Shown one piece after another: positions 32,922 through 40,311 of a stretch of 64,000 nt of DNA. The translations under genes and the position numbers were made by a program. Numbering within the stretch: the stretch's first letter is position 1; each line of letters opens with the position of its first letter. The stretch comes from Parapedobacter sp964498395 (lineage in GTDB: Bacteria > Bacteroidota > Bacteroidia > Sphingobacteriales > Sphingobacteriaceae), in the NCBI GenBank assembly GCA_964498395.1, contig CAZCHE010000001.1:186001-250000 (forward strand), in the 5' to 3' direction. The notes under the pieces are model-generated. The model searched no databases. It was given only the letters and a program-made list of their open reading frames with translations, and had not been told where the DNA came from.

Positions 32922-33643
32922 TCCTGACACTTTTATGTTATGCCATTGGATGTACATCCAAAGCACAACATTCCATTTATCCCAAAACAAATGAGCCGAT
33001 AGAAATAGTATCGGTTCAATTTGACAAATGGAAAAAGGGCGAAGCAAGCTTTTTTGAGCTCTTAGCCGATGACGTTGTATGGATAGTTAGTGGCAAATCA
33101 CCTGTTTCGGAAATTTATCGTGGGAAAGCCGATTTTATGGAACGTGCCGTAAATCCAATTATAGGAAAATTCAAAACCCCTTTGAAGCCCGAACTCATTA
33201 GTCTTACGGCCGACAGTTCCTTTGTTTGGCTTCACTTCAAGGCAAATGCAACCACCCAAAGCGATGAAATTTATGAAAACTACTATGTATGGAAAATGCA
33301 GTTGAAAGAGGGCAAAATCACAACCTGTACTGCATTTTTAGATACGCACGAACTAACAATTTTGATGAGTAATGATAAAACAACAATGAACAAAACTATA
33401 GAAGAAACCAAAGATTATATCGGTATGTGGGTAACGGCAGACGGTCATATTCGTCACGAACTATTGCCGAATAACCGATACGATGAGGCTCGTGGAAATC
33501 GCAAAAGTGCTTATCAGGGCAGTTATACCATTTCAGAAAATCATATTGATTACAAAGACGACACAGGCTTTACGGCAGACGGAGAATTTAGAGATGGTAT
33601 TTTATATCACGCAGGAATGATTTTGTACAAAGAAAAAAAGTAA
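32888..33643 (+). CDS. SnoaL-like lipoprotein fused to Atu4866 domain (cassette 5)
   Basis: 251 residues. Signal sequence with a lipobox-like YAIGC, an NTF2-like domain (about 40-155: FDKWKKGEASFFELLADDVVWIVSGKSPV...), then an Atu4866 domain (about 178-249: YIGMWVTADGHIRHELLPNNRYDEARG... HIDYKDDTGFTADG). The Atu4866 domain usually stands alone as a small protein of unknown function, next to SDR and AraC genes. The ATG overlaps the SDR coding end, implying coupling. The fusion could be natural or due to a lost stop codon around residue 155-170 (MSNDKTTMNK contains internal ATGs). Confidence 0.8.
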   Translation: MEKPHTIYRILILTLLCYAIGCTSKAQHSIYPKTNEPIEIVSVQFDKWKKGEASFFELLADDVVWIVSGKSPVSEIYRGKADFMERAVNPIIGKFKTPLKPELISLTADSSFVWLHFKANATTQSDEIYENYYVWKMQLKEGKITTCTAFLDTHELTILMSNDKTTMNKTIEETKDYIGMWVTADGHIRHELLPNNRYDEARGNRKSAYQGSYTISENHIDYKDDTGFTADGEFRDGILYHAGMILYKEKK

Positions 33644-33652
33644 ATTAGCAGT

Positions 33653-34567
33653 ATGGAAAAAACATTCCGCCTTAATTCAATAGCCCAATTCCATTCGTTC
33701 TGTAATCTTCCTAATCCCGAGCATCCCTTGATTAGTTTGATTGATTACAGCACGGTTTCTTATCCCTTTGATACAACCAAGGTGAAATGGATTCAGAACT
33801 TTTACACCATTGGTTTAAAGCGGAATGTCAATGCTAAATTCAATTACGGACAACAGCAGTATGATTTCGATTCGGGCGTTTTATCTTTTATTGCACCGCT
33901 TCAATTTTTGAAATTGGAAATTAATCCAGATGTTGTGGCAGAGCCGACAGGTTGGTTATTGCTCATCCATCCCGATTTTTTGTGGAATACATCATTGATA
34001 AAAAAAATAAAATCCTTTGATTTTTTTCAATATTCCGTAAATGAAGCTCTTTTCCTTTCGGACAAAGAAGAAAAAATTATCGTTGATATTCTTTTGAAAA
34101 TAGAACAGGAGTATCAGTCTAATATAGACAAATTTAGTCAGGAACTTATAATAGCTCAACTCGAAATGTTACTTATTTATTCCGAACGATTTTATGAGCG
34201 TCAGTTTATCACCCGAAAAAAGTCAAACCACGAATTGTTAGAACGTTTTGAAAAAGTACTTTCAGATTATTTTGACAATGGCGGTTTATCAGAAAACGGT
34301 ATTCCAACAGTAACAAACATTGCAGAGACTTTAAACATCTCGCCTAATTATTTGGGAACACTTTTACGGTTACACACCCAACAAAATACCCAGCAGCATA
34401 TTCAAAACAAACTGATTGAATATGCCAAACTGCAATTGAGTACAAGCACCTTGTCGGTAAGTGAGATTGCCTACAAATTGGGCTTTGAACATCCACAATC
34501 GTTCAGTAAATTATTCAAACAAAAGACCAATCAAACACCATTGGAGTTTAGACAATCATTCAACTAA
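33653..34567 (+). CDS. AraC-family transcriptional regulator (cassette 5)
   Basis: 304 residues with the N-terminal AraC_binding-type domain (about 1-150) and the C-terminal double helix-turn-helix: IAETLNISPNYLGTLLRLHTQQ and VSEIAYKLGFEHPQSFSKLFKQKTNQTPLEFR. It follows the SDR-Atu4866 pair after 9 bp and is probably its regulator. It closes cassette 5; the attC site begins 18 bp later. Confidence 0.9.
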   Translation: MEKTFRLNSIAQFHSFCNLPNPEHPLISLIDYSTVSYPFDTTKVKWIQNFYTIGLKRNVNAKFNYGQQQYDFDSGVLSFIAPLQFLKLEINPDVVAEPTGWLLLIHPDFLWNTSLIKKIKSFDFFQYSVNEALFLSDKEEKIIVDILLKIEQEYQSNIDKFSQELIIAQLEMLLIYSERFYERQFITRKKSNHELLERFEKVLSDYFDNGGLSENGIPTVTNIAETLNISPNYLGTLLRLHTQQNTQQHIQNKLIEYAKLQLSTSTLSVSEIAYKLGFEHPQSFSKLFKQKTNQTPLEFRQSFN

Positions 34568-34584
34568 TAAACAATAAAAGCCCA

Positions 34585-34784
34585 GCCACTAACAAGGGTT
34601 TTGCAAAAGAGCGGGTTAAGTGCAAACTTCAACTTTTGTGCATTTAATCCGCAAAAACCATTTTTTATTTGCTCTTTTTTGTAATTTAGCAAATAGAAAA
34701 AATAGTTTTACTACGTTTGTGCCAAGTTGAAAGTTTCGTCTTTCTAATCCGATCCTTCGCAAAGCCCCGAACCGTTATGTGCAA
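34585..34784. repeat. attC-like site 5 (end of cassette 5)
   Basis: R'' GCCACTAAC mirrors cassette 5's start GTTAGTGGC (31959) over 9 bp. Left arm AAGGGTTTTGC, right arm GCAAAGCCCC, R' GTTATGTGCAA at 34774. The site is about 200 nt, longer than the others, with an AT-rich middle that looks like an insertion. Confidence 0.8.
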
Positions 34785-34830
34785 TGCTACCAAACCACTG
34801 CAGAAAGACAACCATAAGCCAGTTTGACAA

Positions 34831-35178
34831 TTACTCAACCCCCTGAACAATTTTGTTCCTATGCTGATAACCCCATTTTTCCATAGCAGACAGGACTTCG
34901 CTTAACGTTCCACTATAAGGTGTCAATTCATACTGCACCGTAACAGGTTTGGTATCGCAGACTTTTCGGCTGACCAATCCGTTCATTTCCAGTTCCTGTA
35001 ATTCTTTTGATAAAATGCGTGGAGAAATCCCTGCTTCTCTTGACAACTCATTAAACCCTTTTTTTCCGCTTCGTAAAACCGAAATCAATACCAGCTTCCA
35101 TTTTCCACCTACTACATCTAACGTATCTCTGATAGCCATTTTGGCTTTTGAGCAACTTTCTACCGTGTGTTTTGCCAT
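34831..35178 (-). CDS. HxlR-family winged-helix regulator (cassette 6, reversed)
   Basis: 115 residues. KMAIRDTLDVVGGKWKLVLISVLRSGKKGFNELSREAGISPRILSKELQELEMNGLVSRKV is the HxlR winged helix; one Cys in ESCSKAKM near the N-terminus could be redox-active as in some HxlR proteins. It is transcribed against the array direction and divergent from doxX, with a repeated operator between them, so it likely represses doxX-pirin and itself. Confidence 0.9.
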   Translation of the reverse strand: MAKHTVESCSKAKMAIRDTLDVVGGKWKLVLISVLRSGKKGFNELSREAGISPRILSKELQELEMNGLVSRKVCDTKPVTVQYELTPYSGTLSEVLSAMEKWGYQHRNKIVQGVE

Positions 35179-35180
35179 AT

Positions 35181-35234
35181 ACTATTCTTTTTGTAAGTAC
35201 TATCCTTTTTGTAACAGATTACAAAGGTATAGTA
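35181..35234. promoter_or_regulatory. Operator repeats between hxlR and doxX
   Basis: Three related units: ACTATTCTTTTTGTAAGT (35181-35198), ACTATCCTTTTTGTAACA (35199-35216) in direct repeat, and TTACAAAGGTATAGTA (35219-35234) inverted to them. The last two make a near-perfect palindrome with a CAGA centre. The position between divergent starts fits HxlR autoregulation. Confidence 0.75.
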
Positions 35235-35274
35235 TTTATTCTGAATTTTGCATCAGAATTTAAAAATTAAAATT

Positions 35275-35658
35275 ATGTCACAAAAAACAATCAAAATCAC
35301 AGGATGGACATTGACCATCATTTTAGGACTTCTATTCACAATGAGTGCCTTTATGAAACTTACGCAAAACGAAACAGCTTTGGCTCAGGCTTCTTCGTTC
35401 GGGATTGATGCCTCCACGTATCAGTTTATTGGGATTATTGAAATAACATCACTGATACTATTCATTATTCCAAGAACTGGAGTTTTGGGAGCAATGCTGT
35501 TAGTAGCTTATTTGGGCGGTGCTATCGTCACACATTTGCAACATCAACAACCGATAGCAATGGCGGTTATTTTTCAAATGCTGCTTTGGATTACGGCGTT
35601 TATTCGTTTCCCCGAACTGAAGCAAAGGATTTTTTTAACTAAAAAAGTACAACAATGA
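35275..35658 (+). CDS. DoxX-family membrane protein (cassette 6)
   Basis: 127 residues from the ATG at 35275, chosen because the hydrophobic core begins after MSQKTIKITGW; an upstream non-ATG start would extend into the operator. Four transmembrane segments are visible (WTLTIILGLLFTMSAFMKL, FIGIIEITSLILFII, GAMLLVAYLGGAIV, MAVIFQMLLWITAF). DoxX proteins are implicated in respiratory electron transfer and oxidative stress. The stop overlaps the pirin ATG by 4 bp. Confidence 0.88.
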   Translation: MSQKTIKITGWTLTIILGLLFTMSAFMKLTQNETALAQASSFGIDASTYQFIGIIEITSLILFIIPRTGVLGAMLLVAYLGGAIVTHLQHQQPIAMAVIFQMLLWITAFIRFPELKQRIFLTKKVQQ

Positions 35659-36542
35659 TGATACGCAGAAATATTTCAAAAATAACCCAAAACCATTGGC
35701 ATAATGGTTTTTTGGGAACAGGACATCGTGCAATGGCGGTATTGGACGGTGTACCTTACAAAGACAGCGACCCTTTTATTTTATTTATGGACGACAGTCT
35801 GAATCTTCCTGGTGGAGAACCCGTAGGAGGAGCACATCCACACGCTGGGTTTGAAACCTTGAGCTTGGTTTTGGAAGGCAATGAAAAAGATTGGAAAACG
35901 GGAAGTTTTGAACTAATGACCGCCGGAAAAGGCATTATCCACACCGAAGAAATCACTTCCAAACAAAAACTTCGTATGCTGCAAGTGTGGTTGGTACTAC
36001 CGCCCGAAAAGCGATACGCTCAACCTTTCTTACAAAGAATGCTATTGGAAGACGTACCCAAAATTAAAACCGATACATACGAAATTCGTGTTTATAGCGG
36101 AAGCAGTAACGGATTGATTTCGCCATTAAAAAACCATACGCCATTTACTTTGGTGGACTTCAGGTTAGACAACCGAGCTGTGGTATCACAGGAAATTCCA
36201 TCGCACTATAATGGTTTGGTATATGTATTAAAAGGCAGTGTGAAAGCAGGCGACAAAATCATCAATGCCGAACAAGCGGGTTGGCTTGATAAAGCGACTG
36301 CAGACGGCGAGACCGAAATACAATTTGAAGCATTGGAAAACGATACGCATTTTGTATTGTATGCCGGACAGCCTCATAATGTTCCTGTGGTTCATCACGG
36401 ACCTTTTGTAGCAGATACCATGGAAGACATCGCACAGATGTATCGAGATTTTCGTCAGGGAAAATTTCCACATTTGAACGATTTGCCAAGTGAACAAAAA
36501 ATCACTTCCTTTTCAGAATCGAGGAAATCTATTATCAATTAA
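35655..36542 (+). CDS. Pirin-family bicupin protein (cassette 6)
   Basis: 295 residues. The N-terminal cupin has the metal site HPHAGFET and GKGIIHTEE (three His and one Glu); the C-terminal cupin ends DFRQGKFPHL. Some pirins are iron-containing quercetinases or redox sensors; the activity of this one is unknown. Translationally coupled to doxX (ATGATG overlap). It forms a unit with HxlR and DoxX that is common in Bacteroidota chromosomes. Confidence 0.9.
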   Translation: MMIRRNISKITQNHWHNGFLGTGHRAMAVLDGVPYKDSDPFILFMDDSLNLPGGEPVGGAHPHAGFETLSLVLEGNEKDWKTGSFELMTAGKGIIHTEEITSKQKLRMLQVWLVLPPEKRYAQPFLQRMLLEDVPKIKTDTYEIRVYSGSSNGLISPLKNHTPFTLVDFRLDNRAVVSQEIPSHYNGLVYVLKGSVKAGDKIINAEQAGWLDKATADGETEIQFEALENDTHFVLYAGQPHNVPVVHHGPFVADTMEDIAQMYRDFRQGKFPHLNDLPSEQKITSFSESRKSIIN

Positions 36543-36555
36543 AAACAAAAATAAA

Positions 36556-36894
36556 ATGAATTTCAAACAATATGACGATGGCAAAGAAGGGAGATTCTTT
36601 GTTATCTTAGACAACGGAATGGAAGCAGGGTGGATTCAATACAAATGGTTGGACAACGGCAACCTGCTTGCCAACGGTACAAGGGTTTACGAAGAATTTA
36701 AAGACCAAAAATTGGGTATTCCGCTTTTCAACAGATTGGTGGAGTTTGCGGAAGAAAGTAAAACAAAAATTTATCCGCTATGTCCGTTTGTGGTCAAAAC
36801 CTTTGCCCGGCATCCCGAACTAAAACATCTTTTGGCTGACGATTATTTGCAAGACCAAGTAAGAGTAACAGAATCAACGGTTTTACTGGACTAA
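36556..36894 (+). CDS. GNAT-like N-acetyltransferase, YjdJ-type (cassette 6)
   Basis: 112 residues from the ATG at 36556, preferred because MNFKQYDDGKEGRFF is the usual family start; it is 13 bp after the pirin stop. The small single-domain type (AGWIQYKWLDNGNLLANGTRVYEEFKDQKLG...) ends with KIYPLCPFVVKTFARHPE, the mark of the compact GNAT_YjdJ/Gcn5-related family. The acceptor is unknown. Last gene of the cassette; the attC begins 5 bp after its stop codon. Confidence 0.85.
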   Translation: MNFKQYDDGKEGRFFVILDNGMEAGWIQYKWLDNGNLLANGTRVYEEFKDQKLGIPLFNRLVEFAEESKTKIYPLCPFVVKTFARHPELKHLLADDYLQDQVRVTESTVLLD

Positions 36895-36899
36895 AGCAC

Positions 36900-37039
36900 T
36901 TGCACATAACAAGGGTTTGGCGTAATGGGGGCGGACGTGCTTCGTACCAACATTATTGCTAAATTGGAGCGTTCGTGCTTCGTATCAAGTGCAGTGCTAA
37001 ATGCCCCCACTACGCCAAGCCGAAAAACGTTATGTGCCA
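36900..37039. repeat. attC-like site 6 (end of cassette 6)
   Basis: R'' TTGCACATAAC mirrors cassette 6's start GTTATGTGCAA (34774) over 11 bp. Arms AAGGGTTTGGCGTAATGGGG and CCCCCACTACGCCAAGCC pair; R' GTTATGTGCCA at 37029 starts cassette 7. The centre contains GTGCTTCGTACCAA/GTGCTTCGTATCAA direct repeats. Confidence 0.88.
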
Positions 37040-37122
37040 TTTTATGTGCGACAGTTCAAATTTGAACGGACAATAGTAAATAAACAGAAACGACTTGCTA
37101 ACAACAAAACAAAATTGACCTT

Positions 37123-37578
37123 ATGGCGGAAGCTTTTCTCACGACAAGAAGAGGTTTTATTGACAGCATAACCTTATCAAGATATGACTATTTGGATTGG
37201 GTTATTGAAGACCAGACCAAAAAAGACAAGCTAAAATATTGGCTTGAAAAGAAATCGGGCTTTCTACTTTACGATATTGAAGACACTTGCTTTTTTACAT
37301 TTTCCAAACTTGCTGATGAATCCACAAAACAGTATCGTGTAAATGGTTCAAAAACAATTTCTACACCGTTCAATAACACTCAACTCATCTCAAATCTAAT
37401 TGCGACACTTCTGAAACAAGAATTGTCCAAGCATTATAAGCAACATCTTAATCAAAATGTTTTTACGATTGAAACAGTTGATTTATATCCGTTTCATTTG
37501 CTCAAAGCAATTGAATTCAACATTGAAGTATTTCCAACAGGACATTACTTAATTCATATTCAAAGGACATCCCAATAA
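37123..37578 (+). pseudogene. Truncated N-terminal part of a probable prokaryotic Argonaute (cassette 7)
   Basis: 151 residues, with no catalytic domain. The region NTQLISNLIATLLKQELSK... to KAIEFNIEVFPTGHYLIHI resembles the N/L1 region of long pAgo proteins, in particular the strand pattern LDLWVSDSGAFLLEV of Thermus Ago. I judge this from memory of the family, so it is tentative. The PAZ, MID and PIWI parts (some 500-600 residues) are missing. The frame runs into an antisense IS66 remnant at about 37568 and stops at 37576. The missing R'' end confirms that the rest of cassette 7 was lost. Confidence 0.45.
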
Positions 37579-37741
37579 AACCGTTGGTGCCAGATTCCTG
37601 TTCTTTGGACTTGGCGACCCAGTAACCCAAGGTCGCGACATTGATCCCGTGCAATACTCCAAATGCTTTTTGGGTCAATCCGCTCGCTTTCCAGTCAGCG
37701 ACCAGTGACAACATCTTTTCTCTTTTTTCTTCTTTGCTCAT
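37568..37741 (-). pseudogene. IS66 TnpA-type accessory protein fragment
   Basis: About 58 native residues: MSKEEKREKMLSLVADWKASGLTQKAFGVLHGINVATLGYWVAK, the N-terminal half of the small helix-turn-helix TnpA of IS66. The original C-terminus, TnpB and transposase are absent. Upstream of its start, GTATCCGCCCG on the minus strand (37789-37799) may be the IS end. The frame past about 37568 reads antisense to the Argonaute-like gene and is not native. Confidence 0.75.
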
Positions 37742-37870
37742 ACAGCAAAGCTCTGCATTATAGCTCGCTCAAAAAATATGCACTTGGTCGGGCGGATACT
37801 ATCATATTGAGTGGCTTTTGATTGAATAATTTACGGAATGATTGTCCAATACAATATTGCAATTCGTTTT
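37579..37870. other. IS66 remnant and non-coding junction
   Basis: Apart from the TnpA fragment and its possible IS end at 37789-37799, I see nothing coding. It separates the cassette array from a second accessory block that lacks attC sites. Confidence 0.5.
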
Positions 37871-38611
37871 CTACCAAGAAATTTCACCTGTTAACGGATT
37901 TGTTTCTTCGCTAAAAAACTTACCTGTTGGCCCATTGTTATCAATTAGAACATACTTAATAATTCTATTTGCAGCAACACTGACTTCACCGCCATTAAAA
38001 AATGTAAAATTGGTTTTCGTTAGTCCTGGACAAACAGCATTTATCCTAAAATTCGTATCACGTAATTCATAAGCCAATTGTATTGTGTACATGTTCAAAG
38101 CAGCCTTTGATACAGCATAAACACCGTATTTAGCATAGCTGTATGCTGGCCATTCCGGGTCGCTTTGTAAAGCTAGAGAGCCAACGCTGGTACTTAGGTT
38201 GACTATTCTTGGTTCAGAGGATTTCCTCAACAAGTCTATAAAAGCCTTCGTCACATCAGCTACGCCAATTACATTTGTTCTAAGTGCATCCAGATATTCC
38301 TCATTTGTGGATTCAAGAACAGTATATGGGGCGCTTCCTCCGTTAATTCCCGCATTATTGATGAGAATGTCCAAAACATCTACCTTTTCACCAATCTCTT
38401 CACGGGCAGCAAATATGGATTTCGGGTCGGTAACATCCAATTGTATTACCTGTGCATGGGTTAATCCTTCCTGATTTAATTTGTTTACGGCTTCCAAACC
38501 GCTTTCAAAGTTGCGACTTCCTATGAATACGAAAAATCCCCGCTGTAACAACTGTCGTGCAGTTTCAAATCCAATACCTTTGTTCGCTCCTGTAATTAAT
38601 ACTGTCTTCAT
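37871..38611 (-). CDS. Short-chain dehydrogenase/reductase
   Basis: 246 residues. TGANKGIG (NADP-binding), NNAGINGG, STSVGSLA and YGVYAVSKAALN (Tyr-x-x-x-Lys) are the classical SDR motifs. The subfamily resembles carbonyl reductases. The gene has a palindromic operator (38665-38680) in its 78-bp upstream gap, shared in sequence with the one before the neighbouring Crp-type regulator, so the two very likely form a regulatory unit. Confidence 0.9.
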   Translation of the reverse strand: MKTVLITGANKGIGFETARQLLQRGFFVFIGSRNFESGLEAVNKLNQEGLTHAQVIQLDVTDPKSIFAAREEIGEKVDVLDILINNAGINGGSAPYTVLESTNEEYLDALRTNVIGVADVTKAFIDLLRKSSEPRIVNLSTSVGSLALQSDPEWPAYSYAKYGVYAVSKAALNMYTIQLAYELRDTNFRINAVCPGLTKTNFTFFNGGEVSVAANRIIKYVLIDNNGPTGKFFSEETNPLTGEISW

Positions 38612-38664
38612 ATTTTATAATTTTTAATTTCAATACAAAATTGAAGTATTAAATTCAGGTGTCA

Positions 38665-38680
38665 TTTACCAAATGGTAAA
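38665..38680. promoter_or_regulatory. Palindromic operator upstream of SDR gene
   Basis: TTTACCAAATGGTAAA: arms TTTACCA/TGGTAAA around AA. It lies 54 bp before the SDR start. The same arms occur before the regulator gene at 39287-39302. Confidence 0.7.
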
Positions 38681-38689
38681 AAGCGATTA

Positions 38690-39253
38690 TTAGATGTTTT
38701 TTCGTATTCTGCTGAGAGATTGTTGAGTTACACCCAAATATGAGGCGATATATGACAGTGGAATACGATTGATGAGGGATGGGTAATTTTCCATAAACTC
38801 TAAATACCTTGTCGTTGCGTCTTGCGATATTACAGGACCTTTCCTTGATTTTTGATGCATACATAAATGCACCATTTTATTTTTAATGTTGTCCCACCCA
38901 ACAATGATATGTGAGAGTTCTTCCCAATCTTTTTTGGAAAATACAACAAGGCTACAATCCGTAATAGCTTGAAGATACTCGGAGGAAGTAGTATTTGACT
39001 CAAAGTTGATGTAATCACAAACTAAACTGTTTTCATTAATAAAACAACGGGTGATTTCTTCGCCCTTATTATTGTAATAACAGCCACGAATAACCCCCTC
39101 AACTATAAAGCCAACCTGCTTTGGAATTTTTCCAGCTTCAGAAAAGTAATCCTCTTTTTTTACTTCCAATAATCTCCCTTTACTTCTTATAAGTTCAATT
39201 TGTTGCTTGTTGAGCATTCCAAATTGTAAAACGTATTGAATCATTTCTTCCAT
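38690..39253 (-). CDS. Crp/Fnr-family transcriptional regulator
   Basis: 187 residues: cyclic-nucleotide-binding-type N-terminal roll (YFSEAGKIPKQVGFIVEGVIRGCYYNNKGEE) and a C-terminal helix-turn-helix (IPLSYIASYLGVTQQSLSRIRK). The palindromes before this gene and before the SDR gene mark it as an autoregulator and local activator or repressor. Confidence 0.88.
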   Translation of the reverse strand: MEEMIQYVLQFGMLNKQQIELIRSKGRLLEVKKEDYFSEAGKIPKQVGFIVEGVIRGCYYNNKGEEITRCFINENSLVCDYINFESNTTSSEYLQAITDCSLVVFSKKDWEELSHIIVGWDNIKNKMVHLCMHQKSRKGPVISQDATTRYLEFMENYPSLINRIPLSYIASYLGVTQQSLSRIRKNI

Positions 39254-39286
39254 AATGGCAATTTATAATTAATATGGTTTGTCTTA

Positions 39287-39302
39287 TTTACCATTTGGTA
39301 AA
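39287..39302. promoter_or_regulatory. Palindromic operator upstream of Crp-type regulator
   Basis: TTTACCATTTGGTAAA, same 7-bp arms as 38665-38680 with TT centre, 34 bp before the regulator ATG. Both copies are followed by AAGC. Confidence 0.7.
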
Positions 39303-39542
39303 AAGCTTTGAAAGGCGGGATTTGGCAGAATTATAAATTCGGGTGATTTATTTGTATTTTTTATTCAATACATAAGTGTAGGTATGTACCGTAAAAACAT
39401 ACGTTTCGTACATTTCTTTTGCAACCATTATAAAGTCATAATGGACGAAAAATTAAGACAGCACGGCAGGGTTTGGCTAGAAAATAGAAGTTGAGGATAA
39501 AGAATTTGTATTTTTGCAATTGATTTTAATATCAATTGACGA

Positions 39543-40232
39543 ATGAATGACAACGATACCAAGCGACTTTCACGGCTGACAGCAATCCTAACACAGTTAC
39601 AAACCATACGACTTTTGACAGCATCCCAGCTTGCAGATAAATTTTCTGTAAGTGTCCGAACCATTTACAGGGACATAAGAGCATTGGAACAGGCAGGCGT
39701 TCCTATCTTGACAGAGGAAGGGAAAGGCTATATGCTAATGGAGGGTTACAGAGTACCACCTATAATGTTTACCGAAGCACAAGCAAATGCTTTGATTCTG
39801 GCAGAACAGTTAGTACTCAAAAATAAAGATGCTTCGTTTGTCAAAGACTATTCGGAAGCTATTGAAAAAATCAAAGCGGTTTTGAAATACAGCGTAAAAG
39901 ACAAAGCCAACCTACTTGCCAAAAGAACTCGATTTGACCAAAACATAAACCGGAAAAGGAACAGTAACAATTTATCCGACTCGCAGTTTGCTTTAACAAA
40001 CTTCTGCCTCACAAAAATTGATTACACTAACGAGCAAAACAAAACAACAACACGACTGATTGAACCATTTGCATTACTTAGTACCGAAAATTGGTTATTG
40101 GTGGCGTATTGTCGTTTGCGAAAAGAATTTCGATTTTTCCGATTAGACAGAATAAAAAAGTTGGAAATCCTTACCGAAAAGTTTGAACCACACGCAATGA
40201 CTTTACAAGAGTACTTTGACAAGTATCACTAA
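39543..40232 (+). CDS. YafY-type HTH-WYL transcriptional regulator
   Basis: 229 residues. N-terminal winged helix (LTAILTQLQTIRLLTASQLADKFSVSVRTIYRDIRALEQAGVPILTEEGKGYMLMEGY) and a WYL-type domain (LLSTENWLLVAYCRLRKEFRFFRLDRIKKLEIL). Ligands of WYL domains are often nucleic-acid or metabolite signals. An inverted repeat TGACA-N6-TGTCA lies between it and ridA. A TATTTTTG box lies upstream at 39509-39516. Confidence 0.9.
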   Translation: MNDNDTKRLSRLTAILTQLQTIRLLTASQLADKFSVSVRTIYRDIRALEQAGVPILTEEGKGYMLMEGYRVPPIMFTEAQANALILAEQLVLKNKDASFVKDYSEAIEKIKAVLKYSVKDKANLLAKRTRFDQNINRKRNSNNLSDSQFALTNFCLTKIDYTNEQNKTTTRLIEPFALLSTENWLLVAYCRLRKEFRFFRLDRIKKLEILTEKFEPHAMTLQEYFDKYH

Positions 40233-40245
40233 TTTTTTATACCCC

Positions 40246-40261
40246 TGACATAAGGCTGTCA
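40246..40261. promoter_or_regulatory. Candidate operator TGACA-N6-TGTCA before ridA
   Basis: TGACATAAGGCTGTCA is a symmetric 5-bp/5-bp repeat, 51 bp before the ridA-like ATG, with a TAATTTTG promoter box at 40273-40280. The neighbouring WYL regulator is the plausible ligand. Confidence 0.5.
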
Positions 40262-40311
40262 TTATCCTATTTTAATTTTGCAATACAGTTAACAAGTAAA
40301 ACAATTTTAAA

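Larger units (their letters stand above)
26116..37578. mobile_element. Integron-like element: recombinase gene, attI-like point and seven cassettes
   Basis: A tyrosine recombinase gene faces left. From 27127 rightwards cassettes are separated by attC-like sites with conserved arms AACAAGGGTTTTGC and GCAAAGCCCC-AACGTTA. Boundaries (first base after G): 27128, 28546, about 29183, 29924, 31960, 34775 and 37030. For each intact cassette the R'' box mirrors the cassette's own first bases: GTTACCTGCA with TGCAGGTAAC; GTTAGTGGC with GCCACTAAC; GTTATGTGCAA with TTGCACATAAC. This per-cassette match is the diagnostic property of integron cassettes. The array is broken at its right end, inside cassette 7, by an IS66 remnant. 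Confidence 0.85.

Noticed and set aside
28417..37039. Interpreting the intergenic inverted repeats as terminators or IS ends
   Set aside because: They lack T tracts, have no target duplications, and their outer bases change in step with the cassette starts, which only cassette recombination explains.
26116..37039. Calling the recombinase a classical IntI and the array a known integron class
   Set aside because: The IntI-specific insertion is missing and R' boxes deviate from GTTRRRY.
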